Origin: Burkholderiales bacterium
Lineage (GTDB): Bacteria > Pseudomonadota > Gammaproteobacteria > Burkholderiales > SG8-39
Reading direction: 5' to 3'
DNA length: 21,122 nucleotides
Assembly (NCBI GenBank): GCA_016649475.1
Contig: JAENXP010000003.1
Span: 1 to 21,122, forward strand
The first letter of the stretch is position 1; every line of letters begins with the position of its first letter. The translations under genes and the position numbers were made by a program. Positions 1 to 8,232 of the stretch are shown in pieces. Under the pieces are notes generated by a model, which saw only the letters and a program-made list of their open reading frames with translations, was not told where the DNA came from and did no database searches.

Positions 1-76
1 CGTAAAAGTCGCGCCGTTTCATCTCCTTCTCGACCGCGGCTTCGGCGATTTCTCGGGCAGTAAACACGGTGGTCAT
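1..76 (-). CDS. Probable ferritin/rubrerythrin-like protein, N-terminal fragment
   Basis: Only the first 25 codons are visible; the gene runs off the left edge. The peptide begins MTTVFTAREIAEAAVEKEMK and continues to a Phe-Tyr pair. The pattern of an early helix with Glu residues (EIAEAAVEKE) followed by FY resembles the first helix of ferritin-like or rubrerythrin-type diiron proteins, where such Glu side chains bind metal. An ATG at 76-74 is preceded by an AGGAG-type ribosome binding site about 8 bases upstream, which supports this start. It lies 97 bases downstream of bamI on the same strand and could be the last gene of the bam operon or the first of the next unit. A role in oxygen or peroxide protection of the oxygen-sensitive reductase would fit, but that is inference. 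The family call rests on one short helix. Confidence 0.5.
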   Translation of the reverse strand, partial: MTTVFTAREIAEAAVEKEMKRRDFY

Positions 77-140
77 TTCGGGCTACTCCTAGTACACGTT
101 TCCATGGTCAAGCATCGCCGATCGGGTATCTCGCGAATAT

Positions 141-172
141 CAGGCTCGCGCCTGCACGCCATCGGGCGCAGG
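141..172 (-). other. Stem-loops just after the bamI stop codon
   Basis: Immediately downstream of the bamI stop (read on the minus strand) are two small overlapping inverted repeats. In one, CCTGC (151-155) pairs with GCAGG (168-172), with an inner GCC/GGC stem. In the other, CAGGC (141-145) pairs with GCCTG (150-154). No U-rich tail follows, so this is not a convincing intrinsic terminator. A weak terminator or an mRNA 3'-end stabiliser is possible. Confidence 0.35.
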
Positions 173-173
173 T

Positions 174-878
174 TCAGCTTGCCAATTCAGGCTCGGAAGC
201 GGGCGGGCGCTTGACGAAGGTCATCGGGACTGAGGGGATATTCGCCATGCGGGCCCTATCCGCGCTTTCCTTCTTGCGCCGGCCGGGGAATGCGAGCGCC
301 TCGGTCAGGAGATAAGCGGCCTGGGCGTAGGACGTCGGGCAAATCGCGAAACATTCCTGGCAGTTCCAGCATTCCTTCGCCGCGATCTCAGGGATGAAGC
401 TGATCTCGCGTACATGCCCGTTCTCGATGAAGCCGACGGCGCGTTTCTGCTTCACCTCGTCGCAGTAGCGCACGCACAGGCCGCACATGACGCAGAAGCT
501 CGCCTGCTTTTCGAAGCGGTTGCGGTCGGCGCCGTATTCATAAGCGAGCCGCACGAGCTCGGGCGCATCCGGCGCATGCGCCATCAGCTCCTCGATGATC
601 ACGCGCCGGACCTTGTCCACTTTCTCCGAGCGCGTGCGCACGACCAGGCCTTTCTCCACCGGGTAGAGGCAGGACACCACGTAGTTCGTCCGGCCGCGCG
701 ATTCCACTTCCACCAGACACAAGCGGCAGCCGCCGTAGTCCTCGAGCTTTTCGTGGTGGCACAGCGTCGGGATAGCGACGCCGATCTGTTGCGCGGCCTT
801 GAGCACGGTCGTTCCTGCCGGGACCGTCGCTTCCTTGCCGTCGATCTGCAGCGTTATTTGTACGATAGCGTCGCTCAT
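174..878 (-). CDS. bamI: BamI: NuoG-like iron-sulfur subunit of class II benzoyl-CoA reductase complex
   Basis: This 234-residue protein matches the N-terminal electron-transfer part of NADH dehydrogenase subunit NuoG and lacks the large molybdopterin-like domain. An N-terminal plant-type [2Fe-2S] domain uses C40, C51, C54 and C70. Two [4Fe-4S] motifs follow: C129/C132/C135/C139 (CVMCGLCVRYC) and C170/C173/C176/C180 (CWNCQECFAICP). It should pass electrons between the FMN/NADH module BamH and the rest of the soluble Bam complex. The ATG at 878 overlaps the bamH stop in an ATGA arrangement, indicating translational coupling. A longer reading in the same frame extends back through bamH but has no bamH-independent support, so I take the coupled ATG. 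It is the last clear bam gene, as in the known bamB-I order. Family assignment is strong; the exact partner contacts are inferred. Confidence 0.9.
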   Translation of the reverse strand: MSDAIVQITLQIDGKEATVPAGTTVLKAAQQIGVAIPTLCHHEKLEDYGGCRLCLVEVESRGRTNYVVSCLYPVEKGLVVRTRSEKVDKVRRVIIEELMAHAPDAPELVRLAYEYGADRNRFEKQASFCVMCGLCVRYCDEVKQKRAVGFIENGHVREISFIPEIAAKECWNCQECFAICPTSYAQAAYLLTEALAFPGRRKKESADRARMANIPSVPMTFVKRPPASEPELAS

Positions 879-2533
879 TTCGCCTCGCTCCCCGCGGCGA
901 TGCGCGCCTCGAACTCCGGTTTGAAATAGCGCAGCATGCTTTTGAGCGGGTCGGACGAAGTCTTGCCCAGCGCGCACAAGCTGCCCAGACTGGTGACCTC
1001 GGTCAGGTCGGCCAGCCGCTCGAGGTCGAACTTGCGCCCCCTGCCCTCGATGATGCCGGTGAGGATCTTCAGCATCTGGTACATGCCCTCGCGGCAGGGC
1101 GTGCACTTGCCGCAGGACTCCTTGACCAGGAAGTCGAGCAGGTAACGCGCCATCTCGATCATGTCGGTGTTCTCGTCCATCACCAGCAGGCCGCCGGCCC
1201 CAATCGGCGCGCCGAGCTTGGACATGCCGTCGAAGTCCAGCGGCGCATCGATCATGTCGATCGGAATCGATCCGCCCATGGCCCCGCCAAAATGGATGGC
1301 CTTGGGCGCCCTCCCTTCGGGGACGCCGCCACCGATGTCGAACACGATGGTACGCAGCGGCGTACCCATCGGCACCTCGACCACGCCGCTGTTGACCACG
1401 TGGCCCGAGAGCGAAACGAGCTTGGTGCCCTTGCTCTTCTCCGAGCCTATGCTGGTGAACCAGTCCGCGCCGCGGTTGATGATCTCGGGTACGTTGGCCC
1501 AGGTTTCGACGTTGTTGAGATTGCTCGGCTTGTCCCAGATGCCGCTGACCGAGGTGCGAATGTACTTCGGCCTGGGCTCGGGCGGATTGCCTTCGATCGA
1601 GCGCATGAGGGCGCTCGATTCGCCGGAGACGAAGATGCCGACGTCGAAGTGCAACTCGACCTCGAAGTCGAAGCCCGAGCCGAGGATGTTCTTGCCCAGC
1701 AGGCCCAGTTCCTGCGCCTGCTCCAGTGCTGCCGTGATGTGCCGCGCCATCGACGGCGAGTCGTGGCGCGTATAAATGAAACCCTGTTGCGCGCCGATGG
1801 CATAGGCGCCGATGATCAGGCCTTCGAGGACCTTGTGCGGATTGCCGGTGAGCATGGCCCGGTCCATGAAGGCGGCGGACTCGCCCTCGTGGCCGTTGAC
1901 GATGACGTACTTGGTCTTCTCGGGCGCGTTCTTGGTGGTCTCCCATTTCAGCCCGGCGGGAAAACCGCCGCCGCCGCGGCCGCGCAGATTCGCCTTCTTG
2001 ACCTCCTGCAGCACCTGGTCGGGGCTCATCTTGGATAGCGCCTTGGCGAGTGCGCTGTAGCCGCCGACGGCCAGGTAATCGTCTATGCGCGTCGGATCGA
2101 TTCTGGGAATGTCGCCGGTAAGTATGCGCATCTGGTGCTTGTAATACGGCACCTCGCTCATGTGCACCGCTTTTTCTCCGGTGGCCGGATCGCTATAGAC
2201 GAGGCGATCCACCACTACGCCCTTCACCGCGCTTGCGACGACCTCGGGTACGTCTTCGGGTTTGACTTCGAAATAGCAGACATCGTCCGGGCCGACGAGT
2301 ACGTTCGGCCCTTTGTTGCAGTAGCCATGGCAGCCGGTGACCCTGAAATCGACCTTCGCCGCCACGCCCTGTTTGGCGATTTCCACAGCGAAGGCGGCGG
2401 CGACGGCGGCCGAGTCCAGACCGTCACAGGCCGCACCGCCGCACACCGCGATGCAGGGTTTGGCCGGATCGCGGGCGGCGAGTATCTCTGCCCGCAGCGC
2501 TTCCAGTTCAGCCGTTGTTTGTATCCTGGGCAT
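875..2533 (-). CDS. bamH: BamH: NuoF-like FMN/NAD(H)-binding subunit
   Basis: 552 residues. Residues 25-110 form a thioredoxin-like [2Fe-2S] domain with C31, C36, C68 and C72. A NuoF/HoxF core follows: a glycine-rich FMN-binding stretch at about 183-199 (NLRGRGGGGFPAGLKW), a dinucleotide-binding segment near 213-227 (NGHEGESAAFMDR), and a second glycine/SGESSA segment near 303-308. The C-terminal [4Fe-4S] site has C474, C477 and C480 (SCGKCTPC) plus C520. It ends soon after this site, so there is no extra C-terminal ferredoxin domain of the kind seen in some HndC-type relatives. It probably binds FMN and exchanges electrons with NAD(H), feeding the Bam complex. An AGGA-type ribosome binding site sits about 7 bases before the ATG. 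It overlaps bamI by four bases and follows bamG after a 93-base gap with two hairpins. Confidence 0.93.
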   Translation of the reverse strand: MPRIQTTAELEALRAEILAARDPAKPCIAVCGGAACDGLDSAAVAAAFAVEIAKQGVAAKVDFRVTGCHGYCNKGPNVLVGPDDVCYFEVKPEDVPEVVASAVKGVVVDRLVYSDPATGEKAVHMSEVPYYKHQMRILTGDIPRIDPTRIDDYLAVGGYSALAKALSKMSPDQVLQEVKKANLRGRGGGGFPAGLKWETTKNAPEKTKYVIVNGHEGESAAFMDRAMLTGNPHKVLEGLIIGAYAIGAQQGFIYTRHDSPSMARHITAALEQAQELGLLGKNILGSGFDFEVELHFDVGIFVSGESSALMRSIEGNPPEPRPKYIRTSVSGIWDKPSNLNNVETWANVPEIINRGADWFTSIGSEKSKGTKLVSLSGHVVNSGVVEVPMGTPLRTIVFDIGGGVPEGRAPKAIHFGGAMGGSIPIDMIDAPLDFDGMSKLGAPIGAGGLLVMDENTDMIEMARYLLDFLVKESCGKCTPCREGMYQMLKILTGIIEGRGRKFDLERLADLTEVTSLGSLCALGKTSSDPLKSMLRYFKPEFEARIAAGSEAK

Positions 2534-2559
2534 AGTCTGTTCCTAAACGTCTATTTCAA

Positions 2560-2623
2560 TATGAGGGGATACTTCCCCTCATACTCCCCTATATTGGCCG
2601 TTGCAAAATCCATTTTGCAACGG
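2560..2623 (-). repeat. Two perfect hairpins in the bamG-bamH gap
   Basis: The 93-base gap contains two perfect inverted repeats. The first has arms TATGAGGGG (2560-2568) and CCCCTCATA (2575-2583) around a 6-base loop. The second has 12-bp arms, CCGTTGCAAAAT (2598-2609) and its complement (2612-2623), separated by only two bases. The second lies four bases beyond the bamG stop on the transcribed strand. Neither is followed by a T-run, so they look like mRNA processing or stability elements, or REP-like insertions, rather than classical terminators. Confidence 0.7.
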
Positions 2624-2626
2624 GTT

Positions 2627-3079
2627 TTAATCGTATTGCTTCAGTACGTCGGCCGCCCGCTCCGGCGTCATCCTGCCGTAGTGCTTGCCGTCGACGATCA
2701 ACTCGGGCCCGATGCTGCAGCTCCCGAGGCAGCTGCCGGCCTCGAGCGTGAACTTCGCTTCCGTGTCGGTTTCCCCGGCTTTGAGCCCGGTGAGTTCCTC
2801 GACCTTCCCCATCAGTTTCGCGGCGCCGCGCAGGTGGCAGGTCATGCCCGTGCACACGTGCACCTGGTGCCGCCCCTTGGGCGTGAGACTGAAGGTCTTG
2901 TAGTAGCTGGCGATTTGCATCACCTGGCTGAAAGGCACTTCCAGGGCGTCGGCAACCTTGTGCATCACCTCGCGCGGCAGCCAGTGGTTCTCGTGCTGGA
3001 TTTCGGTCAGCGCATGGATCAGCGCGCCGGGCCTGCCGCGGTATTTTTCGATAATGCCGGCTATCTTCTGTTCGCACAT
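2627..3079 (-). CDS. bamG: BamG: NuoE-like [2Fe-2S] subunit
   Basis: 150 residues, the usual length for the NuoE/HndA family. An N-terminal helical part (about 1-65, including the ALIHALTEIQ stretch) is followed by a thioredoxin-fold [2Fe-2S] domain. The ligands are visible as C76 and C81 (CTGMTC) and C117 and C121 (CLGSC), matching the C-x4-C and C-x3-C family pattern. It should dock on NuoF-like BamH and carry electrons to or from its FMN. It starts 24 bases after bamF with only a weak Shine-Dalgarno, suggesting coupling to bamF translation. A hairpin begins four bases after its stop codon, which may set the mRNA end or decay boundary between bamG and bamH. Confidence 0.92.
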   Translation of the reverse strand: MCEQKIAGIIEKYRGRPGALIHALTEIQHENHWLPREVMHKVADALEVPFSQVMQIASYYKTFSLTPKGRHQVHVCTGMTCHLRGAAKLMGKVEELTGLKAGETDTEAKFTLEAGSCLGSCSIGPELIVDGKHYGRMTPERAADVLKQYD

Positions 3080-3103
3080 GTCGTCGTTTCAGCTTTATTC
3101 AAT

Positions 3104-3874
3104 TTACGCAAGCGCCACGGCCTGCACCTGATTGCCCTCGAGCCTGACCAGTCCACGCTGCGCCATCACCTTCAGATGGCGCAGGACGTCCGCGGCCGGC
3201 AGCCCGAGGCCGGCGGCGATTTCGCCCGCCACCACCGGCTGCGACCGGGCTAGGCCCATGATGCGGCCCATCGCCAGCTTGTCGAGTATCAGCTCCTGGA
3301 ACAGCTGGTCGAACTCGGCGCTCGCGAAGAGCTTGTGGTAACTCTCTTCCGTGCGTTCCTGCACCCTGAAGCGCTCGCGCTCGACCAGCTTGATGTAAGG
3401 CACCAGGTCGGTGGCCGCCTGCAAGCCCGCCTGCAGTTCGACGATAGCCTTGCCCTCGCTGGACCCGAGCGGGCCCAGACTTTTTATTTTGGCCGACAAA
3501 TCGATCATGACCTCGGCAAAGCGCGTTCCCTCGCCGGCCGACACCCACTCCAGCCGCAGCCGCTCGGGATTGACGCCGATGTTCGCGAGGATGCGCTTGG
3601 CGATCAGGCTGTTGCCGAGCGCGTCGTAATTGCCCTCGGGGTTGTAATGGCAGTCATTCAGGTGGCAGCCGCCTATGAACACGCCGTCGGCTTTCTGGGC
3701 GAAGGCGCGGAAGATGAATTCCAGGTCGACCCGGCCGGAGCACATCAGGCGTATGACGCGCAAATGCGGCGGGTACTGGAAGCGCGAGACGCCGGCGAGG
3801 TCGGCGCCGCCGTAGCAGCACCAGTTGCACAGAAATCCGACGATGACGGGTTTGAACTCGGTGGGGGCGGCCAT
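3104..3874 (-). CDS. bamF: BamF: MvhD-like subunit with C-terminal winged-helix-like tail
   Basis: 256 residues. Residues 10-135 match the MvhD/HdrABC-associated delta-subunit fold: the cysteine-rich motif FLCNWCCYGGADLAG (C16, C19, C20), RLMCSGRVD (C45) and GCHLNDCHY (C70, C75). These ligate a [2Fe-2S] cluster that links a hydrogenase- or dehydrogenase-like donor to HdrA. Here it would connect HdrA-like BamE with the BamG-H-I module. Residues about 205-250 look like a helix-turn-helix/winged-helix segment (EIAAGLGLPAADVLRHLKVM, then a short beta-like end), joined by a helical linker. The cysteine-rich motifs have no in-frame UGA, whereas some BamF proteins are reported to contain selenocysteine. 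It is spaced 44 bases after bamE and 24 before bamG. The ATG at 3874 has no strong ribosome binding site. The MvhD call is firm; the role of the tail is unknown. Confidence 0.9.
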   Translation of the reverse strand: MAAPTEFKPVIVGFLCNWCCYGGADLAGVSRFQYPPHLRVIRLMCSGRVDLEFIFRAFAQKADGVFIGGCHLNDCHYNPEGNYDALGNSLIAKRILANIGVNPERLRLEWVSAGEGTRFAEVMIDLSAKIKSLGPLGSSEGKAIVELQAGLQAATDLVPYIKLVERERFRVQERTEESYHKLFASAEFDQLFQELILDKLAMGRIMGLARSQPVVAGEIAAGLGLPAADVLRHLKVMAQRGLVRLEGNQVQAVALA

Positions 3875-3918
3875 GCTCAGTTCATCACTTTAAAAAATGG
3901 TGTAGGCGAGGTCATTGT

Positions 3919-6900
3919 TCAGGCGGCCAGCGCCGCGTCGATCTGGCGGAACACTTCGTCGTCGGTGTAATGCTTCAGGCTGATCGCGCCCGTAGGACAT
4001 TTGGCATTGCATAGCCCGTCGCCCTTGCACAGTACCGAATTGACCACGGCCTTCTTGCCGCGCGGCGTATCCTGGAACTCGATGGCGTTGTAGGTGCAGC
4101 AGGTGATGCAGGCGCCGCAGGAGACACAGTCGATCTCGTCTACCGCGCACACCGAGCCCGAGGCGACGACGGTGTCCTGCACCAGCGTCGTCAGCGCCCG
4201 GCCCGCGGCACCGTAGGCCTGGCTGATGGTCTCGGAAAGATGTTTCGGATACTGCGCCGTGCCGCATAGATAAACGCCCTCGGCGGCGAAGTCCACCGGC
4301 CGCAGCTTGACGTGGGCTTCTTGGAAGAAGCCGTCCGGGGACAGCGGCACTTTGAAAAAGCGCGCGATGTCCTGGGCGCCTGCTGGCGGGATCACTGCGG
4401 CGGCCAGGACCACGTTGTCCACGTCCAGCACCAGCTTCTTGCCGAGGATGGGATCGGCGGCGGTGACGCGCAGGAAGCTGCGCCCGCCTTCCTCCACCGC
4501 CTCGACCACGGGCTTGTCCTCGGGCTCGTAGCGGATGAACTTGACGTCCTGGTTCGAGGCCTCGCGATAGAGATCTTCCCTGAAGCCGTAGGTACGCATG
4601 TCGCGAAACAGCACGTAGATGTCCGTCTGCGGCTTCAAGGCCTTCAGCTTGAGCGCGTTTTTCATGGCGCCGCTGCAGCACACGCGCGAACAATAGTTGC
4701 GGTCCTCCTGGCGGCAGCCGACGCACTGGATCATCACCACGCTCTCGGTGGCGGCGAGACTCTCGCCGCCCTTGCCGAGCTTCTCTTCGAGTTCGAGCTG
4801 GGTCATCACCCGTTCGCTCTTGCCATACAGGTACTCGGTCGGCTTCAGTTCCTGCGCGCCGACGGCGATGATCGCGACGCCGTGCTTGATGCTGCGCGAG
4901 CGGCCCTTGGATTTCACCCTGGTCTCGAAATTGCCGACGTAGCCGTCGACTTCCATGATCTGCGCATCGGTAATCACGTGCACGTCGCGGTGCTGGTACA
5001 CCTTCTTCTTCAGGTCCTTGAGGTAGGCCTGCACGTCCATCCCTTCGGCGGTGTAGTGCAGGCGGTTGGCGATGCCGCCGAGGTCGGAGGCCTTCTCCAG
5101 CAAATAGGTTTCGTGGCCCTGCTCGGCCATCGCGAGTGCGCTGGTCATGCCGGCCACGCCGCCGCCGACGACCAGCGCCACCTTGTTGACCGGCAGCGCG
5201 TATTCCTCCAGAGGCTCGAGCGTGGCGGCGCGCGCCACCGACATGCGCACGATGTCCTTGGCCTTCCTGGTCGCGTCTTCCTGCTCCTTGGAATGCACCC
5301 AGGAACAGTGCTCGCGGATGTTGGCCATGTCGAAGAAATACTGATTGACGCCGGCTTCGCGCAGGGTGTCGCGAAACAGCGGTTCGTGCGTGCGCGGCGT
5401 GCAGGCGGCGACGACGACGCGATTTAGGCCTTTGTCGCGGATGGTGTCGGAGATGGCCTTGGCGGTGTTGGTGGCGCAGGCGAACAGGCTCTCCTCGACG
5501 TGGACCACGTTCGCGAGGCCCTTCGAGTACTCGACCACGCCCGGCACGTCGACCACGCGGCCGATGTTGGCGCCGCAGCGGCAGACGAACACGCCGACCC
5601 TGGGCTCCTCGTCCGTGGTGTCGCGCTCCTCTGGATAGACGCGCTCCTTGGACAGCAGGCCGCGGCGCGACTGCAGCAGCTTGGCCACCTGCGCGCCGGC
5701 ACCGCTGGCGGTATAGACCGATTCCGGTATGTCCATCGGACCCTGGAAGGCGCCGCTGATGAATATGCCCGGGCGGCTGGTCTTGATCGGATCGTAGGGG
5801 TCGGTCTTGCAGAATCCGTGTGCATTGAGTTCGATGCCGAACATCTTCGAGAACTTCTGCGCGTCCTTGGGCGGGTTGATGCCCACCGACAGCACCACCA
5901 GTTCGAATTCCTCTTCCTTGACGCCCTCGGGCGTCGCGTAGCGGATGCTGACGTTCCTGGTGACCGGATTCTCCGCCCCGATCGATACATAGCTGCGGAT
6001 GAACTCGATGCCGGGCAGGCGCGCCGCGCGCTGATAGAAGCGCTCGAAGTCCTTGCCGTAGGAGCGGATGTCGTTGTGGAAAATCTTCGCTTCCAGCTCG
6101 GGCACGTGGTCCTTGGCCAGGATCACCTGCTTTTGCGTGTAGGAGCAGCACACCGCCGAGCAGTAGGTATTGCCGCCCGGCACGACCTGGCGCGAACCGA
6201 CGCAGTGTATCCAGGCGACCTTCTTCGGATGCTTCTTGTCCGAGGGACGCAGGATCTGGCCCTCGTGCGGACCGGTGGCGCAGAGCAGGCGCTCGAAATC
6301 CAGGCTGGTGACCACATTCTCTATGCTGCCGTAGCCGTAGTCGCCGCGCACCTTGGGGTCGAAGATGTCGTAGCCGGGCGACATGACGATGGCGCCGACC
6401 TTGAGTTCAATTTTCTCCGCAACCTGGTTGAAGTCTATGGCCTTGTTCTCGCACACGCCCTCGCAGATCGAGCAGGTCTTGTCCTTGAGATAGAGGCAGC
6501 TGTCGTCGATGTAGGTCACCAGGGGCACAGCCTGGGAAAAGTAGATGTGCACCGCCTTGTTCAGCGACAGGTCCTGGTTGAAAGGGTCGGGTATCTTGAC
6601 CGGGCAGTACTCGACGCAAACGGTACAGCCGGTGCACTTGTCCTCGTCGATGTAACGCGGCTTTTTTACCAGGGTGACGTCGAAATTTCCGGCCGATCCT
6701 TCCACGGCGGCAACCTCGGTGTAGGTCATGATCTCGATGTTCGGGTGGCGGTCGCACTCGATGAACTTGGGCGACTCGATGCACATCGAGCAGTCTATGG
6801 TCGGATAGGTCTTGTCCAGCTGCGACATCTTGCCGCCTATGGTGGGCGATTTGTCCACCAGATAGACCTTGAAGCCGGCGGTCGCCATGTCGAGCGCGGC

Positions 6901-7005
6901 CTGGATGCCGCTGATGCCGCCGCCGACCACCATCACGTCGCCCATGCCGTCGTCGCCCGGCCGCTGCGAGCGCTGCCTGAGCATTTCCTGTATGGGTAGA
7001 TTCAT
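3919..7005 (-). CDS. bamE: BamE: tandem HdrA-like flavin/iron-sulfur subunit
   Basis: 1028 residues, about twice a standalone HdrA. Module 1 has an FAD-binding GGGISG (28-33), the HdrA cysteine segment DCSMCIESPKFIEC (C72, C75, C84), and ferredoxin-like ligands C124/C127/C130/C134 and C170/C178/C181/C185. A second half starts near a VFVCRCG segment, has its own GGGVAGMTSA FAD motif, and ends with CVSCGACITCC and CKGDGLCNAKCP cluster motifs. In the last motif, Asp takes the place of the usual second Cys. HdrA flavins are the site of electron bifurcation in heterodisulfide reductases, and BamE is proposed to play that role for the low-potential ring reduction. The ATG at 7005 follows an AAGGAA ribosome binding site and sits 14 bases after bamD. 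An in-frame extension further upstream would overlap bamD and lacks homology, so I reject it. Confidence 0.93.
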   Translation of the reverse strand: MNLPIQEMLRQRSQRPGDDGMGDVMVVGGGISGIQAALDMATAGFKVYLVDKSPTIGGKMSQLDKTYPTIDCSMCIESPKFIECDRHPNIEIMTYTEVAAVEGSAGNFDVTLVKKPRYIDEDKCTGCTVCVEYCPVKIPDPFNQDLSLNKAVHIYFSQAVPLVTYIDDSCLYLKDKTCSICEGVCENKAIDFNQVAEKIELKVGAIVMSPGYDIFDPKVRGDYGYGSIENVVTSLDFERLLCATGPHEGQILRPSDKKHPKKVAWIHCVGSRQVVPGGNTYCSAVCCSYTQKQVILAKDHVPELEAKIFHNDIRSYGKDFERFYQRAARLPGIEFIRSYVSIGAENPVTRNVSIRYATPEGVKEEEFELVVLSVGINPPKDAQKFSKMFGIELNAHGFCKTDPYDPIKTSRPGIFISGAFQGPMDIPESVYTASGAGAQVAKLLQSRRGLLSKERVYPEERDTTDEEPRVGVFVCRCGANIGRVVDVPGVVEYSKGLANVVHVEESLFACATNTAKAISDTIRDKGLNRVVVAACTPRTHEPLFRDTLREAGVNQYFFDMANIREHCSWVHSKEQEDATRKAKDIVRMSVARAATLEPLEEYALPVNKVALVVGGGVAGMTSALAMAEQGHETYLLEKASDLGGIANRLHYTAEGMDVQAYLKDLKKKVYQHRDVHVITDAQIMEVDGYVGNFETRVKSKGRSRSIKHGVAIIAVGAQELKPTEYLYGKSERVMTQLELEEKLGKGGESLAATESVVMIQCVGCRQEDRNYCSRVCCSGAMKNALKLKALKPQTDIYVLFRDMRTYGFREDLYREASNQDVKFIRYEPEDKPVVEAVEEGGRSFLRVTAADPILGKKLVLDVDNVVLAAAVIPPAGAQDIARFFKVPLSPDGFFQEAHVKLRPVDFAAEGVYLCGTAQYPKHLSETISQAYGAAGRALTTLVQDTVVASGSVCAVDEIDCVSCGACITCCTYNAIEFQDTPRGKKAVVNSVLCKGDGLCNAKCPTGAISLKHYTDDEVFRQIDAALAA

Positions 7006-7019
7006 TGTTTTTCCTTGGC

Positions 7020-8171
7020 CTAGAGCGCGTCGCGGATGACTTCGGTGAGGTCCTTCACCTCGATCGCGGCGCCGCCTTCCACGTTCAGCCTGCTGTCCTC
7101 GAAATTGGTGATGCAGTACGGGCAGGAGGTCGCCAACACCTCGGCCCCGGTGCCGATCGCCTGGGCCAGCCTCAGGTCGGAGAAGCGTTCGCCCTTGGGG
7201 GTTTCCATCCAGATCCGCCCGCCGCCGCCGCCGCAGCAAAAGCTGTTCTTGCGCGACTCGGACATTTCCTTGAGCTGCAGGCCGGGCACGCTTTTCAACG
7301 CTGCACGCGGCTCCTCATATACGCCGTTGTGCCGGCCGAGGTAGCAGGGGTCGTGGTAGGTCACCGTTTTGGCGTATTCCGACTTGAGTTCCAGTCTGCC
7401 TTCGGCGATCAGGCTGTGGATCAGCTGCGATATGTGCACCACCTCGAAGTGCACCATGAACTCCGGATACTCGCGGGTGTAGGAGTGATAGCAGTGCGGC
7501 GAGGAAACCAGCACCTTCTTCACCCCGTGATCGACGAGCGCGCGGATGTTCTGCCGCGCCAGCGCCTTGAACAGCGCCTCGTCGCCGGTCTTGCGTATGC
7601 TCTCGCCGCAGCAGCTCTCTTCCGGTCCCAGGATGCCGAAATCCACACCCGCCTTGTTGAGGATCTCCACCGTGGCCCGGGCTATTCTTTTTGCCCTGGG
7701 GTCGTAGGAGAGATAACACCCGGGCATGTAGACGAATTCCATCCCCTCGGTGTACGGCTTGACATCCAGGCCTTCGGCCCACTTGCCGCGCTTGGCGCGC
7801 TCTTCGCCGAACGGGTTGCCCTCGGCGCGCAGGTTGGCTGCCACCACCCGGATAGGCTGCACCGAATGCGGGAATACGTCGTACTCGGTGGCAATGCGGC
7901 GCAGCGCCACGCCGGACTCGATCTGCCTGACGTCGCGCGGGCAGACCTGCGGACATTTGCCGCAGGTGGTGCAGCGCCAGATGTCCTCGCTCTCGATCTC
8001 GGTCAGGCCGAAGGTCGCCTCGCGCACGAGCTTGCGCATGCTGAAGTTGCGCACCCGGTTCCACGGGCAGACCGTATCGCACAGGCCGCACTGGTAGCAG
8101 TGCTTGAACGCATCGCCGCCGCTCGCCTTGATGGCGTCGATGATGTCCTTGAAGGGGGTGACCATCTCCAT
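7020..8171 (-). CDS. bamD: BamD: HdrD/GlpC-like iron-sulfur subunit
   Basis: 383 residues. Two N-terminal [4Fe-4S] motifs are seen: C25/C28/C31/C35 (CYQCGLCDTVCP) and C67/C70/C73/C77 (CTTCGKCPQVCP). Two CCG domains follow: C152, C187-C188 and C227 in the first, and C276, C312-C313, C350 and C353 in the second. This is the HdrD/HdrB-type arrangement that holds noncubane [4Fe-4S] clusters in heterodisulfide reductases. In the Bam complex it is thought to pair with HdrA-like BamE and relay electrons. It starts 123 bases after bamC, across two hairpins, and is closely followed by bamE (14 bases). The ATG at 8171 has a modest GGGAA ribosome binding site. All expected cysteines are present, so it should be functional. 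Confidence 0.93.
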   Translation of the reverse strand: MEMVTPFKDIIDAIKASGGDAFKHCYQCGLCDTVCPWNRVRNFSMRKLVREATFGLTEIESEDIWRCTTCGKCPQVCPRDVRQIESGVALRRIATEYDVFPHSVQPIRVVAANLRAEGNPFGEERAKRGKWAEGLDVKPYTEGMEFVYMPGCYLSYDPRAKRIARATVEILNKAGVDFGILGPEESCCGESIRKTGDEALFKALARQNIRALVDHGVKKVLVSSPHCYHSYTREYPEFMVHFEVVHISQLIHSLIAEGRLELKSEYAKTVTYHDPCYLGRHNGVYEEPRAALKSVPGLQLKEMSESRKNSFCCGGGGGRIWMETPKGERFSDLRLAQAIGTGAEVLATSCPYCITNFEDSRLNVEGGAAIEVKDLTEVIRDAL

Positions 8172-8232
8172 GTGCGTTCCCGTGCTGTGTTGTGCAGCCT
8201 TGATTTCCTAAACGGCCAATTCAGATCTACCC

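Noticed and set aside
2560..2623. Intrinsic terminator within the bam operon
   Set aside because: The hairpins are strong but no U-tract follows on the transcribed strand, and bamH/bamI belong to the same complex.
3797..3829. Selenocysteine codon in bamF
   Set aside because: The motif is encoded by normal Cys codons with no in-frame TGA.
7006..7239. N-terminal extension of BamE
   Set aside because: It would overlap bamD and has no homology or ribosome binding site; the ATG at 7005 has both a site and the HdrA-type N-terminus.
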